Assembly (NCBI GenBank): GCA_944383015.1
Contig: CALWOC010000001.1
Span: forward strand, 84,997 to 148,996
Direction: 5' to 3'
Length of the DNA stretch: 64,000 nucleotides
Source of the DNA: an uncultured Clostridia bacterium
Lineage (GTDB): Bacteria; Bacillota; Clostridia; TANB77; CAG-465
A program made the position numbers and the translations under genes. Of the stretch, positions 16,920-28,100 are shown one piece after another. The notes beneath the pieces are model-generated. The model saw only the letters and a list, made by a program, of their open reading frames with translations, did no database searches and was not told the origin of the DNA. Numbering within the stretch: the first letter of the stretch is position 1; each line of letters opens with the position of its first letter.

Positions 16920-18014
16920 CTATTCTTCAGTTGTTGTATCTGTTGATGTGTCTGTAGATGTATCTGTAGATGTATCTGTTGTAGTATCATCTGTTGTAGT
17001 ATCAGCCTCATCTTCTTGTGCATACACATTTGGATCAATTGAATTTACAAATTTTTTAAATTCTTCTTCATCATATTGTAAATTTTTTTCTTCAATTATA
17101 TTGTTAAATAGAGTATTAGCATATGCTGTTCTTTCAGTGTCATTTGCTAATCTTCCATTTTCTGTTTTAGCATTAAGTTTTATAATGTGATATCCGTATG
17201 TTGTCTCTACTAGCTCACCATATACTTCTCCAACTTTCATTTTTTTAACTGTATCAGTGTATTGTGAAACTGTATATCCATCATCATACATTGTGTATTG
17301 TCCACCTTGTGATGCTGTAGTATCATCTGAATACTCTTTTGCAAGACTTGCAAAATCTTCACCATTTAAAGCTTTTTGAAGTACTTCTTCTGCTTCAGTT
17401 TTTAAAGTTGCTTTCTCATCATCATTCATTGTTGTTCCATCATCTTTTGTAAATGAGAATAAAATGTGTGATGTATCATATTCATTCATATCTACTTCTT
17501 CACCATCAGTAGCATTTGATTTAATATATTCTTCAATTGTAGCATCATCTGCTTCTGCTGCAAGTTTTTCAATGTATGCTTGAATTAAATAATCATTATA
17601 ATATATTTGTTTTAATGAATCTATACTAAAAGTATAATATTGTTTAAAATAATCTAGATACTCTTCATTGCTAAATGTATCATCAATTTCTTTTTTATCT
17701 TCTTCAGATAATTCAACACCAGCTGCTTTTGCATCAGTTAAAATCATTTTATCTGAAGCAGCTTTTTTTAATATTTCTTCTGGAATTGATTCTGAATCAT
17801 ACCCATATGATTGTAAATATGATGCAAACATTTCATAATATACTTGGTATTCTTTCTTTGTAACTTTACCACCATCAAAAGTAGCAATTGCAGCATTATC
17901 TTTTGCTACCACCACTCCTACAATAGCAACAACTATAATTAATAAAATAGCAAGTATTACAATAATTACACCATTTTCGCTTCCAGCTTTTAGTTTTCTT
18001 GTTTTAATGTTCAT
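16920..18014 (-). CDS. prsA: Membrane-anchored foldase, PrsA/parvulin-type peptidyl-prolyl isomerase
   Basis: 364 residues. A transmembrane segment (about 16-37) anchors it; the lipobox Cys seen in classical PrsA is absent. A SurA/PrsA N-terminal helical region follows, then a parvulin domain with the markers DTSHILFSF, DFASLAKEYSDDTTASQGG and TYGYHIIKL. It should help exported proteins fold outside the membrane. The last 30 residues are a Thr/Asp/Ser tract made by a DNA repeat. The ribosome site overlaps the end of mfd, 4 bases upstream. Confidence 0.88.
   Translation of the reverse strand: MNIKTRKLKAGSENGVIIVILAILLIIVVAIVGVVVAKDNAAIATFDGGKVTKKEYQVYYEMFASYLQSYGYDSESIPEEILKKAASDKMILTDAKAAGVELSEEDKKEIDDTFSNEEYLDYFKQYYTFSIDSLKQIYYNDYLIQAYIEKLAAEADDATIEEYIKSNATDGEEVDMNEYDTSHILFSFTKDDGTTMNDDEKATLKTEAEEVLQKALNGEDFASLAKEYSDDTTASQGGQYTMYDDGYTVSQYTDTVKKMKVGEVYGELVETTYGYHIIKLNAKTENGRLANDTERTAYANTLFNNIIEEKNLQYDEEEFKKFVNSIDPNVYAQEDEADTTTDDTTTDTSTDTSTDTSTDTTTEE
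16929..17002. repeat. Imperfect 12-base tandem repeat encoding a Thr-Asp-Ser tail
   Basis: Copies close to TGTAGATGTATC follow one another in the prsA 3' end and encode repeats of the type TDTS then DTTT. A tract of this kind can change length by slippage; the tail is probably a disordered spacer outside the cell. Confidence 0.7.
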
Positions 18015-18018
18015 ATTT

Positions 18019-21000
18019 TTACCCCTTTTCTTTTATAGTATTTTCTAATTTACTAATCTCTAACTGTACACGGATAAGTATATCATTATTAAAATCATTT
18101 GTCAATGTGATTTTTAAATTCATAGGTTCAAATTTAATCATCTTTTCTGTAGCTAAAATTCTAGTAATTCCAAGCTTTCTAGCTTTATTTCTTATTTCGA
18201 CAATTTTTATTAGATTTTCTGTTTCTTTTGGAATGTCTCCAAATCTATCAAGAAGCTCGTCTACAACTTCCATTGATTCTTCTTCATTTTTAATATCAGA
18301 TATCTTCTGATACATATCAATTTTTTGAATAGGATCTTTTATATACATGTCACTAATATATGCTGATACGTTAATATCCATCTTAACTTCTTTATATACT
18401 TCTTCTTTAGCAACTGCATCTTTACCTTCTTTTTCTTCTCTAATTGCCTTTTCAAGTAATGCCAAATATAACTCATACCCTACTTTTGCCATATGACCAT
18501 GTTGTTCTCTTCCAAGCAAGTTTCCTGCCCCTCTTATTTCAAGATCTCTTAGTGCTATTTTAAAACCGCTTCCAAATTCAGTAAAGTCTTTTATTGCCTT
18601 TAATCTTTTTTGAGATACCTCAGATAAAGATTTGTTCGCCTGATAAGTTATATATGCATATGCAAGTCTATTAGATCTTCCAACTCTTCCTCTTATCTGA
18701 TAAAGTTGTGCAAGTCCTAACGTATCTGAATCTTCAACAATTAAAGTGTTTGCATTTTGAACGTCTATACCAGATTCAAGTATTGTTGTACATACAATAA
18801 TATCTATATCATGTGTAATAAATCTTAGCATTACATCTTCTACAATATCTGGTGGCATTTGTCCATGTGCAACTCCAATTCTTGCTTCTGGTACCAAATT
18901 TCTTAAATGTGCGACTATTTCGTCTAATTTATTTACTCTGTTATTTAAATATATAACTTGACCATCTCTAGAAAGTTCTTTTTCAATTGCCTCTTTAATT
19001 ACATTATCATTATACTCTAGTACATATGTATGCACAGGTAGTCTTTCCATTGGTGGCTCACTTAAAGTACTCATACCTCTAATTCCAATCATTGACATAT
19101 GTAATGTTCTTGGAATTGGAGTTGCTGTCATAGAAAGTACATCCACCGTTTCTTTTAAAACCTTTATTGCTTCTTTATCTTTTACCCCAAATCTGTGTTC
19201 CTCATCAATTATAAGAAGTCCTAAATCTTTAAAAAATACATCTTTAGATAGTATTCTATGAGTTCCAACAATTATATCTATTTTTCCATCTACTAAATCT
19301 TTTAATATGTCTGTTTGTTCTTTTTTTGTCTTAAATCTACTTAAAAATTCAACTCTAACACCAAAATCTTTCATTCTAGATTCAAAGGTTCTATACTGTT
19401 GAAGAGCTAAAACTGTAGTAGGAACAAGATATGCAACTTGCTTATTACTCATGACAGCTTTAAAAGCAGCACGAAGTGCAAGCTCTGTTTTACCATAACC
19501 AACATCTCCACAAAGAAGTCTATCCATTGGCTTATCACTTTCCATATCTTCTTTTATTTCTTCTAATGCTGTTTTTTGATCTCTAGTAAGTTCATATTCA
19601 AATGAATCTTCAAATTCCTTTTGCCAAGGTGTATCCTTTTCAAAAGCAAAACCTTTCATTTTTTCTCTTTTTGCATATAATAGCATAAGTTCTTTTGCTA
19701 TTTCTTTTACATGAGTCTTTACTTTACTCTTTGTCTTATCCCACTCTTTTCCACCTAAAGAATTAATTTTGGGTTTTGCATCATCATCACATACATATTT
19801 TCCAACACAATCAAGTTGTGCAATTGGTACATATAGCATACCTTTATTTGCATACTCAATTTTTATATAGTCTTTTTGTACATCTTGTACTCTTATTGTC
19901 TCAACTCCACGATAAATACCTATACCATGATTTTCATGTACAACAAAATCTCCTTCTTGAAGATCTGCATACGTATTTATCTTTTGACCAACACTTGTCT
20001 TTTTTATTCTCTTTGTAGTAGTAGATAGTCCACTTACGGGCTCTGCAATTACAAGTATTTCAAACTCATCTGAATAAAAGCCACCAGACACAATTCCTTT
20101 TGTTATATATACTTTTCCATTTTCAAGTTCATCAAGAGCAAAAATATTATTTACTTCTTCAATTTTTATTTTATTATCTAGTAAATAATTTTTTACTTGT
20201 GTATATCTTGTATCAGTTGGAAATACTAAAAGAATAGCTTTATCTTTTGCTCTTTTTATATCTAAATTTAAAACTTCTAATGAGCTTTTATAAAAATTAG
20301 CTTCCTTAATGCTAAAATTATATACAATTCTATTTCTTTGAACCAGTTTATCTATATTTATTCTTTCAAGATATATACTCATCATATTTTCAATTCTTGT
20401 TTCTACTTCTTCAAAAGATAAATATGTATTTACAAAAGGCATATAAATATATTCTCTTTGTGCTAACACCTTTATAGTCTCTGTATTTTCATAAGCAATA
20501 CTATTTGCCTTATCTTTACATTTAGTAGGTTCATCTATAATAATATTATACTCACTTAAATAATCTAACAAACTTTCTGGTCTTTTAACTAATATATTAA
20601 AATATTTATCTATTAAATTATCTAAAGAACCATCTTTTATTTTTTCAATATCTTCTCTAATATTGCCTTTTAACTCTTCACTAATACTTCCTTCATCACA
20701 AAACTTTTTTAATTCAGTTACTACAGCATCTACTTTTTCTTTAGTAACATAATTTTCTGATACTTGTGACATATCAATCTTTTTTACTGTATCAATACTT
20801 CTTTGTGTAATTGTATCAAACGTTCTAATACTATCTACTTCATCTCCAAAAAATTCTATTCTAAATGGAAAATCATTATTTATACAAAATACATCAATTA
20901 TTCCACCACGTACGGCAAATTGCCCTTTTCCCTCTACATTTTCTGTTCTTTCAAATCCAAATTTAGATAACTTTTCAACAATTTCATTTATTGAAATATT

Positions 21001-21441
21001 TTCTCCAACTTTAATACTAAATTCTTCTCCTTTATATCTTGCATTAGGAAACATTTTAACCAGTAATGAATCAATTGTTGTGACAACTATATTCCTATCT
21101 CCACTAAGTATCTTTTCTATTGCATACATTCTCTGATTTGAAATATCTTTACTCTCAGCATCAATATCGTAATATTGAACTTGACGTGCAGGCAAGTATA
21201 TTATTTCAATTTCATTAGATAAAAATTTCAAGTCTTGAATAATTTTATTTGCTTGAAAAACATTATTGCATACAACAATTGAATTCCTATTCGTATTTTG
21301 CGTAATACCATAAACCATCCAAGCCTTACTGCTATCAGTAAGGCCAGATATACTTAATCTATTTTTATCTTTTTTAGTAATTTCTCTAATTAATGACGTA
21401 TAATTACTACTATTTGCTAATGTTTTTATTAGTGGATTCAT
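18019..21441 (-). CDS. mfd: Transcription-repair coupling factor
   Basis: 1140 residues. Mfd removes stalled RNA polymerase at lesions and recruits UvrA. The N-terminal UvrB-like region is followed by the RNA polymerase interaction domain (GDFVVHENHGIGIYRGVE), then RecG-like helicase motifs: LLCGDVGYGKTELALRAAFKAV, the DEEH box in IIDEEHRFGVKD, TATPIPRTL, and QIRGRVGRS; the C-terminal domain is present. Its start overlaps the ligA stop as TAATG, indicating coupled translation. Confidence 0.97.
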   Translation of the reverse strand: MNPLIKTLANSSNYTSLIREITKKDKNRLSISGLTDSSKAWMVYGITQNTNRNSIVVCNNVFQANKIIQDLKFLSNEIEIIYLPARQVQYYDIDAESKDISNQRMYAIEKILSGDRNIVVTTIDSLLVKMFPNARYKGEEFSIKVGENISINEIVEKLSKFGFERTENVEGKGQFAVRGGIIDVFCINNDFPFRIEFFGDEVDSIRTFDTITQRSIDTVKKIDMSQVSENYVTKEKVDAVVTELKKFCDEGSISEELKGNIREDIEKIKDGSLDNLIDKYFNILVKRPESLLDYLSEYNIIIDEPTKCKDKANSIAYENTETIKVLAQREYIYMPFVNTYLSFEEVETRIENMMSIYLERINIDKLVQRNRIVYNFSIKEANFYKSSLEVLNLDIKRAKDKAILLVFPTDTRYTQVKNYLLDNKIKIEEVNNIFALDELENGKVYITKGIVSGGFYSDEFEILVIAEPVSGLSTTTKRIKKTSVGQKINTYADLQEGDFVVHENHGIGIYRGVETIRVQDVQKDYIKIEYANKGMLYVPIAQLDCVGKYVCDDDAKPKINSLGGKEWDKTKSKVKTHVKEIAKELMLLYAKREKMKGFAFEKDTPWQKEFEDSFEYELTRDQKTALEEIKEDMESDKPMDRLLCGDVGYGKTELALRAAFKAVMSNKQVAYLVPTTVLALQQYRTFESRMKDFGVRVEFLSRFKTKKEQTDILKDLVDGKIDIIVGTHRILSKDVFFKDLGLLIIDEEHRFGVKDKEAIKVLKETVDVLSMTATPIPRTLHMSMIGIRGMSTLSEPPMERLPVHTYVLEYNDNVIKEAIEKELSRDGQVIYLNNRVNKLDEIVAHLRNLVPEARIGVAHGQMPPDIVEDVMLRFITHDIDIIVCTTILESGIDVQNANTLIVEDSDTLGLAQLYQIRGRVGRSNRLAYAYITYQANKSLSEVSQKRLKAIKDFTEFGSGFKIALRDLEIRGAGNLLGREQHGHMAKVGYELYLALLEKAIREEKEGKDAVAKEEVYKEVKMDINVSAYISDMYIKDPIQKIDMYQKISDIKNEEESMEVVDELLDRFGDIPKETENLIKIVEIRNKARKLGITRILATEKMIKFEPMNLKITLTNDFNNDILIRVQLEISKLENTIKEKG

Positions 21442-23471
21442 TATTCATTCCCTTCTTTAATTATATTTATAAAATCCTCTATAGATAAAACTTTAATTCC
21501 AAGCTCTTGTGCTTTAGCAAGCTTAGAACCAGCAGCATCTCCTGCAATTAAATAGCTTGTTTTTTTAGACACAGATGAAGAAGATTTTCCAGAATTATCC
21601 TCTATCATAGCTACAATATCATTTCTTGTATAATTATCAAAAGAACCAGTTATGCAAATAGTCTTTCCTAAAAGAATTTCAGAAGATCTATTTTTAATAG
21701 TTCCTTGTAAATTAACTCCTGCTTTTTGTAATTTATCAATAATAATATCAGTTTGCTCTTTTTTAAAAAATTCATATACAGATTCTGCCATAATATTTCC
21801 AAAATCTTCTAAAGCATTTAGCTCTTCAACAGAAGCCTCTTTAATTTTATATATATCTTCAAAGTTTTCAGATAAGATTTTTGCAGCTCTTTTTCCTATA
21901 TGTCTTATTCCAAGACCAAAGAGTAATTTATCTAAAGAATTAGATTTACTCTTTTCTATTGCATTTACTAAATTTTGTGACGATTTTTCTTTAAAGCCCT
22001 CAAGAGACATAAAGTTTTCAAACTTTAAAGAATAAATATCTCCTACATCACTTAGCAAATTTCTATCTATCAAAGCATCTACTATTGCTTCCCCCATTCC
22101 AGATATATCCATACAATCTCTTGATACAAAATGAGTTATACTTCTATAAATTTGTGCTGGGCACTCACTATTAGTACATCTAAGTGCTACTTCATCATCT
22201 TCTTTTTCTAGCTCTTCGCCACATACAGGACATAACTTTGGTATATCAAATTCTTTTTGTGTTCCGTCCCTTTTTTCTTTAAGCACTCTATCTACTTCTG
22301 GTATAACATCTCCCGCTTTTTGTATTACAACACTGTCTCCAATACGAATATCCTTTTGTCTCATAAAATCAAAATTATGTAGAGTTGTTTTTGAAATAAT
22401 ACTGCCTGCAACTCTTACAGGCTCTAATATAACTACTGGAGTTACTTGACCAGTTCTTCCAACTTGTAATACAATATCTAAAACTTTAGTCTCTTTTTGC
22501 TCTGGAGGGTATTTATACGCAACTGCCCATTTAGGAACTTTTACTGTTTGCCCCATTTCCTGACGAATAAGAAGATTATCTACTTTAACAACAGCACCAT
22601 CAATATCATATTCAAGTTCATCTCTCATCTTTCCAATTTTTTTTATTGCTTCAATTACCTCTTCTTTTGTTGTGCAAAGATATCTTAATGCTATTGTTTT
22701 TATTCCAGCTTTTTGTAAATAATCTAAGCTCTCATAGTGACTTGAAAAAGTTTTTCCTCTTTGCACATTAAATACAAATATGCTTAAATTTCTTTTCTTT
22801 ACAAGTTCGCTATCAAGTTGCCTTAATGTTCCTGCTGCAGCATTTCTAGGATTAGACAATTGCTGTTTATTGTTTTTTATAAGCTCCTCATTTATTTTTT
22901 CAAATTCTTTTCTTGGAAGATATACCTCTCCTCTTACTTCTATAGTATCTGACGTAGCAAGTTTCTGAGGTACATCCTTTATCATCTTTATGTTTGGTGT
23001 TACATCTTCTCCTACAAAGCCGTCTCCTCTTGTAGAACCTCTTACAAGTACCCCATCTTTATATTCTAAAGATACTGATAATCCATCAATTTTAGTTTCA
23101 ACACAAAATTTAGTTTGATCTTTATATTCTCCCTTAACTTTATCTACAAATTCCTCAACTTCTTCTAAAGAAAACACATCTTGTAAACTCTGCATTTGAA
23201 CATCATGTACAACTTGTGTAAATATGTTTTTTGTTTTTCCACCAATTTTTTGAGTTGGAGAACTATTTACAATAAACTCTGGATTTTCTTTTTCTAATTT
23301 TTTTAATCTTTGTGTAAGTTTATCATACTCATAATCTGATATTTCTGGTTCATCTTGTTCATAGTATAATTTATTGTGATACTCTATTTCTTTTCTAAGT
23401 TTTTCAATTTCTTTTTTTATATTATTTTTATTATTATCTATTTCAAATAAATTAATTTGTTCTTCTTTCAT
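21441..23471 (-). CDS. ligA: NAD-dependent DNA ligase
   Basis: 676 residues, normal length. Adenylation Lys127 sits in VETKIDGLS; the N-terminal Ia domain has the YYEQDEPEISDYEYD NAD-binding motif. OB fold, a zinc finger (CPVCGEELE...CTNSECPAQ), helix-hairpin-helix repeats and a C-terminal BRCT domain (about 590-670) follow. Seals nicks in replication and repair. First gene of the ligA-mfd-prsA group; a perfect palindrome lies just upstream at 23499-23525. Confidence 0.97.
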   Translation of the reverse strand: MKEEQINLFEIDNNKNNIKKEIEKLRKEIEYHNKLYYEQDEPEISDYEYDKLTQRLKKLEKENPEFIVNSSPTQKIGGKTKNIFTQVVHDVQMQSLQDVFSLEEVEEFVDKVKGEYKDQTKFCVETKIDGLSVSLEYKDGVLVRGSTRGDGFVGEDVTPNIKMIKDVPQKLATSDTIEVRGEVYLPRKEFEKINEELIKNNKQQLSNPRNAAAGTLRQLDSELVKKRNLSIFVFNVQRGKTFSSHYESLDYLQKAGIKTIALRYLCTTKEEVIEAIKKIGKMRDELEYDIDGAVVKVDNLLIRQEMGQTVKVPKWAVAYKYPPEQKETKVLDIVLQVGRTGQVTPVVILEPVRVAGSIISKTTLHNFDFMRQKDIRIGDSVVIQKAGDVIPEVDRVLKEKRDGTQKEFDIPKLCPVCGEELEKEDDEVALRCTNSECPAQIYRSITHFVSRDCMDISGMGEAIVDALIDRNLLSDVGDIYSLKFENFMSLEGFKEKSSQNLVNAIEKSKSNSLDKLLFGLGIRHIGKRAAKILSENFEDIYKIKEASVEELNALEDFGNIMAESVYEFFKKEQTDIIIDKLQKAGVNLQGTIKNRSSEILLGKTICITGSFDNYTRNDIVAMIEDNSGKSSSSVSKKTSYLIAGDAAGSKLAKAQELGIKVLSIEDFINIIKEGNE

Positions 23472-23498
23472 TGTAACACCTCATCAAAACAGCACGAA

Positions 23499-23525
23499 AA
23501 CATAGAATAATAATTATTCTATGTT
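23499..23525 (-). promoter_or_regulatory. 27-base perfect palindrome upstream of ligA
   Basis: AACATAGAATAAT (23499-23511), one base, ATTATTCTATGTT (23513-23525), ending 28 bases before the ligA start. On the minus strand the right arm runs into TTTTCG, so it could be an attenuator as well as a protein-binding site. Confidence 0.5.
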
Positions 23526-23586
23526 AAACTATATTTATATTTTACTATATTTTTACTCTAAATTCAATAAATTATACATTATATAA

Positions 23587-23617
23587 AAAATCTGGTAAAT
23601 TATATTTACCAGATTTT
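23587..23617 (-). terminator. Terminator of the pgsA gene
   Basis: Perfect 14-base stem (23587-23600 and 23604-23617) with a 3-base loop, followed by T on the minus strand, 4 bases after the pgsA stop. Confidence 0.85.
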
Positions 23618-23621
23618 ATAA

Positions 23622-24266
23622 TTAATTTTCAACATCAATATCTTCTTTAAATCTAACAAAATAATCAACAAAAGACCATATTGTTGCAATAAGTGTTGCC
23701 AAAACTGCTATTGACATTGCTACATTTATTACTAACTCTATTGTATCCATTGTTAGTGAGTTCTCTATAAAAGCAAACATTGAAACTGTTGGTGAAACAG
23801 TATAACTAACTAATGCTAAAGTTATTGCTAGCATTTGAAATAGAGTCTTTACTTTACCACTTAGCCCTGCTGCTAAATCTTTAGAATTATCAGAGCCAAA
23901 CATTCTTAACGCATTAACAAAGAAATCTCTAAATACAACTATTGCTGTTACATATGCTGGTACAACACCAAGACCTGTTAACATTATAAATCCAGCAGAA
24001 ACAAGTAATTTATCTGCAAGAGGATCCATAATTTTTCCAAACTTAGTTACAATTCCTTGGCTTCTAGATATTCTTCCATCAAGGCAATCAGTTAAAGCTG
24101 CAATAACAAAAATTGCTAATGCAACCCAACCCATAATAGTTGTTCCATTGTCTATTTCTAAAGATTCAAAGAAGCTCTCAGGTATACTTAAACATATAAT
24201 AAATAAAGGTACTAGTATTATTCTTAACATAGTTAACTTGTTAGGTAAGTTCATTTTATTTAGCAT
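23622..24266 (-). CDS. pgsA: CDP-diacylglycerol-glycerol-3-phosphate phosphatidyltransferase
   Basis: 214 residues with several membrane segments. The CDP-alcohol transferase motif is visible at DCLDGRISRSQGIVTKFGKIMDPLADK cut across about 63-89, with Ser in place of the usual Ala before the Arg. It makes phosphatidylglycerol phosphate, the first step to phosphatidylglycerol and cardiolipin. AGAGGAGG sits 7 bases before the chosen ATG. Last gene of the addA-pgeF-pgsA run. Confidence 0.92.
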   Translation of the reverse strand: MLNKMNLPNKLTMLRIILVPLFIICLSIPESFFESLEIDNGTTIMGWVALAIFVIAALTDCLDGRISRSQGIVTKFGKIMDPLADKLLVSAGFIMLTGLGVVPAYVTAIVVFRDFFVNALRMFGSDNSKDLAAGLSGKVKTLFQMLAITLALVSYTVSPTVSMFAFIENSLTMDTIELVINVAMSIAVLATLIATIWSFVDYFVRFKEDIDVEN

Positions 24267-24331
24267 ATCTATACCTCCTCTTTCACTTGTAAATTATAGC
24301 AAACTAAAATTACATAGTCAATATTTTGTAG

Positions 24332-25186
24332 CTATTTCACATTATTTTCACTAATTTGAACAATAGTTGCCATTGTAGCATAATCTTTTTTTCCACTTTG
24401 TACAGCTGCTCTATATGAATAAAAATCATCTGTATTACATCTTGTACAAATATCTGCAACGTAAATATTCTTATCTAAAACATTTGCTTTTTTTAGTTCA
24501 GTTTTTAAAATTTCAATTAAATCAATATGAAAAGTCTCTTTATCTTCTTCATAAGATAGATATCTATCAGTATATTCAAACACACTAGTAAACTTCTCCT
24601 TAAAAGCTTCTTCTTTACTTGTAAAACAACATTTTCTAATTGATGGACCGATACATACAACCAAATCTTTTGGATCACTTAAGAATTCTTTTTTCATTAT
24701 ATTTATTGCATTAATGTAAATTCTATTTATTACACCTTTCCAACCCGCATGAACATTAGCAACAATATTTTTTTTAGTATCATATATAATAATTGGATTA
24801 CAATCTGCAGTTGTAATTAAAGTTGCAATATCTTTATCTTTTACAACATAACCATCTACTTTTTGAGCATTCAATTTTTCAAATAAAAATTCATCTTTGT
24901 TTTTATTATCTATTATAATTACATTATCTGTATGATCTTGTTTTCCTTTACAGACATAATTTATTCCTAACTCCTCTTTTACTATTTCTAAATTTTTTAA
25001 AACATTTTTTATATCATCATTACCAAGAGTTCTAAAATTTAAGCTCTCATAATCACCCTTACTTACTCCTCCTCTTTTTAATGTTATACAATGTTTTACA
25101 TTATACTTATTTAATATTTTAAACTGTAAATACTCTAGCTCTCCAGATTTTACATGTTCTATTATTTGACTACTATACTTATTCAT
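24332..25186 (-). CDS. pgeF: Multicopper polyphenol oxidase family protein, YfiH/PgeF
   Basis: 284 residues. The family motifs are seen in order: TLITTADCNPIII, NVHAGWKG, VCIGPSIRKCCF and DICTRCNTDDFYSYRA, giving the His and Cys metal ligands. E. coli YfiH edits mis-incorporated residues in peptidoglycan precursors, while other members oxidise phenols or act on purine nucleosides. It overlaps the addA stop by 8 bases, so translation is coupled. Confidence 0.88.
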   Translation of the reverse strand: MNKYSSQIIEHVKSGELEYLQFKILNKYNVKHCITLKRGGVSKGDYESLNFRTLGNDDIKNVLKNLEIVKEELGINYVCKGKQDHTDNVIIIDNKNKDEFLFEKLNAQKVDGYVVKDKDIATLITTADCNPIIIYDTKKNIVANVHAGWKGVINRIYINAINIMKKEFLSDPKDLVVCIGPSIRKCCFTSKEEAFKEKFTSVFEYTDRYLSYEEDKETFHIDLIEILKTELKKANVLDKNIYVADICTRCNTDDFYSYRAAVQSGKKDYATMATIVQISENNVK

Positions 25187-28100
25187 TTAACTCCTCCTTA
25201 ATTTCAATTTCCTTATTTAGATTAAATGAGTATATATACACTTTATCTACACTATAATCTGTTAAAGTATTAATTGCCTCTTTATATATTTCTAGTTGAA
25301 TTCTATATCTATTTATAAACTCATCTGCATTGTATAACTTATCTGTCTTAAAATCAACAAGCACCACTTTATTTTCACTTGTAACATAAAATAAATCTAT
25401 CACTCCTTGAATAAGACTATTTGAATATTTCTTACTGTTAAGTATAAATTCATATTCTCTGTATATTTTTTTTGCTTTTTTTAAGTCATTTCCAATTTTA
25501 GAATTTAAGAAATTATATATTTTACTTATACTTATATACTTACTATCTTTAGTACTAATTACTTTTTCTAGCTCTAATTTACTTATATAATTTTTTATTT
25601 CTTTTTTTGTATTTAACATGCCAAAATCTAAATTTTGTAAAATAAAGTGAATTAAAATTCCTTTTCTTACTGCTGTATACACTTCTTTTTCTTCATTTAA
25701 GCAAGAAGGTATTTCAAACTGTTTTTCTACATTTATATCCTGATTTTCATCTTTTATAATACTTTTTATTACAATATTTTCTTCTTCACTTTTTGCTTTT
25801 TTTAAGTTACTAACACTAACTCTTGATGGACAATGAGCATCTTCATAAAATTTATATTCCGACTCTAAATTATCTCTTATTTTTTCAATTATACTATTGT
25901 TTAATAACTCCTTATTAAATAATGATTTTAAAATCTCATTAAGAGATTCTCTCTTTTTATCTTCTTCTTTAGTCATAAGTAGATTTTTTAGTTCTTCATC
26001 TGTTGTACTTGATTTTACTTCAATTTTATTTATCTCTAAATCTTTTTTATCTGCTTCAAACTCATTATAATATTTTATAACTGGTAATATATTTTTATAA
26101 TAACTTGTATTTGAGGCTATTAGAGTCTCATTAAATTTACCATTCTTTAATTTTATTGTCTGCATACTATATTCTTTTTCAAAATCTTTAGTAGTAGCAA
26201 ACATATATATTTTTTCTTTTGCTCTTGTAAGTGCAACATATAAAAGCCTTAATTCTTCAGATTTTGTCTCTTTTTCAATTACTGATCTAATTGCCTGTTT
26301 TATAACAGAAGGATAAGTAATACCCAAGTCTTGATTTACAACATCTATACCTATTCCATATTTGTGATGAAATACAACTCTTTGCTTTCTTGAATCTGAA
26401 AAATTATAGCCTTTTGCCATATCTGCAAGTATCACTATTGGAAACTCTAATCCTTTTGACTTATGTATTGTCATTATCCTTAATACATTTTCATTTTCTC
26501 CAATTATTTTTGCACTACTTGTTGATGTATCTTGTTTATCTTTTAGCCTATCTATATATTTAATATATGCATTTAAAGTATTTCCAACATTTGAATAAAA
26601 ACTTGATGCAAGTTCAATTAGATAATCTAAATTTGCTTTTTTAGATTCAGCATCATCTTCAAGAGCAAATTGATAATATATATCTGTATCTTTATATAGT
26701 CTAATCAAAAGTTCTGATATACTATATACTTTAGAATAATTTGTATAATCCTTTATAATATTTAAAAAAGATTTAATTTTATCTACAAGCTTAGGTTCTT
26801 TTTTTATATACTCTTCATCATTTAACATATTATTTAACGTATCATATACATATGAATTACTATCATATAGTCTAATTTTAGTAATCTCATCTAAACTAAA
26901 CCCTCCAATAATACTAAACATTATACTTATCATATAAATATCTTGATAAGGATTATCTATTATTTTAAGAAAAGATAATACTAGTTTTACTTCATCACCC
27001 TCAAAGATACTACTAGAAGTATCACAAAAAACTGGTATATTATTTCTTTTTAACTCTTCTTCTAAAATATTTGCTTTATTCTTCACTCCACGAAGTAAAA
27101 TAACTATATCTCTATATTTTACATTTCTTAGCGTTCCGTCTTTATCTGAGACTTTATCTTTATTTAGTATCTCCTTTATTTTATATGCAATACATTTAGC
27201 TTCGATTTGAGTAGAACTTAAATCTTCATCTATCTGTTCTTCGTCATTTTCATCTTCAAATATATTAGATTCTTGATCTTTTAAATCAATTATATTTATT
27301 TGAGTTTTATATGTAACATCTTCACTATTTTGATATGAAGTATTTCCACATTTTAAGCTTTCATCTTCTGAATAATCACATTGTCCATTTTTCATACTCA
27401 TTATTTTTTCAAAGATATAATTTATTGAATCGATTACTTCATGTCTACTTCTAAAGTTTTTAGAAAGAATTATTTTACATTTATTTTCGTTTTCGCTTTC
27501 AAGTGGATAAGCAATATATTTTTCGTTAAATATATCTGGTCTTGCTTGTCTAAAAGCATAAATACTCTGCTTTATATCACCAACCATAAATCTATTATCT
27601 TCTTTTGAAATAGCATCAAGTATTCTCTCTTGTACATAACTTGTATCTTGATATTCATCTGTATATACTTCCTTAAATCTATCTTTTAAATTAACTGCAA
27701 TATCTGTAATATTATCTTCTTCATCTACAAGTAATTCTAAAGCATAATGCATTATATCATTAAACTCAGCTACACCTAAATTCTTCTTTTCTTCTTTGAA
27801 CTTTTTATCATATTTCTCTAAAAATTCATATAAATATTTTATATAATTATACGCAATTCTATTATCCTCTAAGATATCTTTACTTGTAGCATATATTTTC
27901 TTTTTTACTTTATCTATAACATCCTTTACTTCTTTTTTTCTAAACTCAGCTATTTCATTTTTTAAATCTTCATCACTTACTTTACCTATAACAAATTTTG
28001 AAAAACTTATATTTGATATATTCTCATATAGTTTATCCCAAGAATTATTTTGAATATAAATACTATTTTTTAAAGCCTGTACATCACTATCTAATATCAA

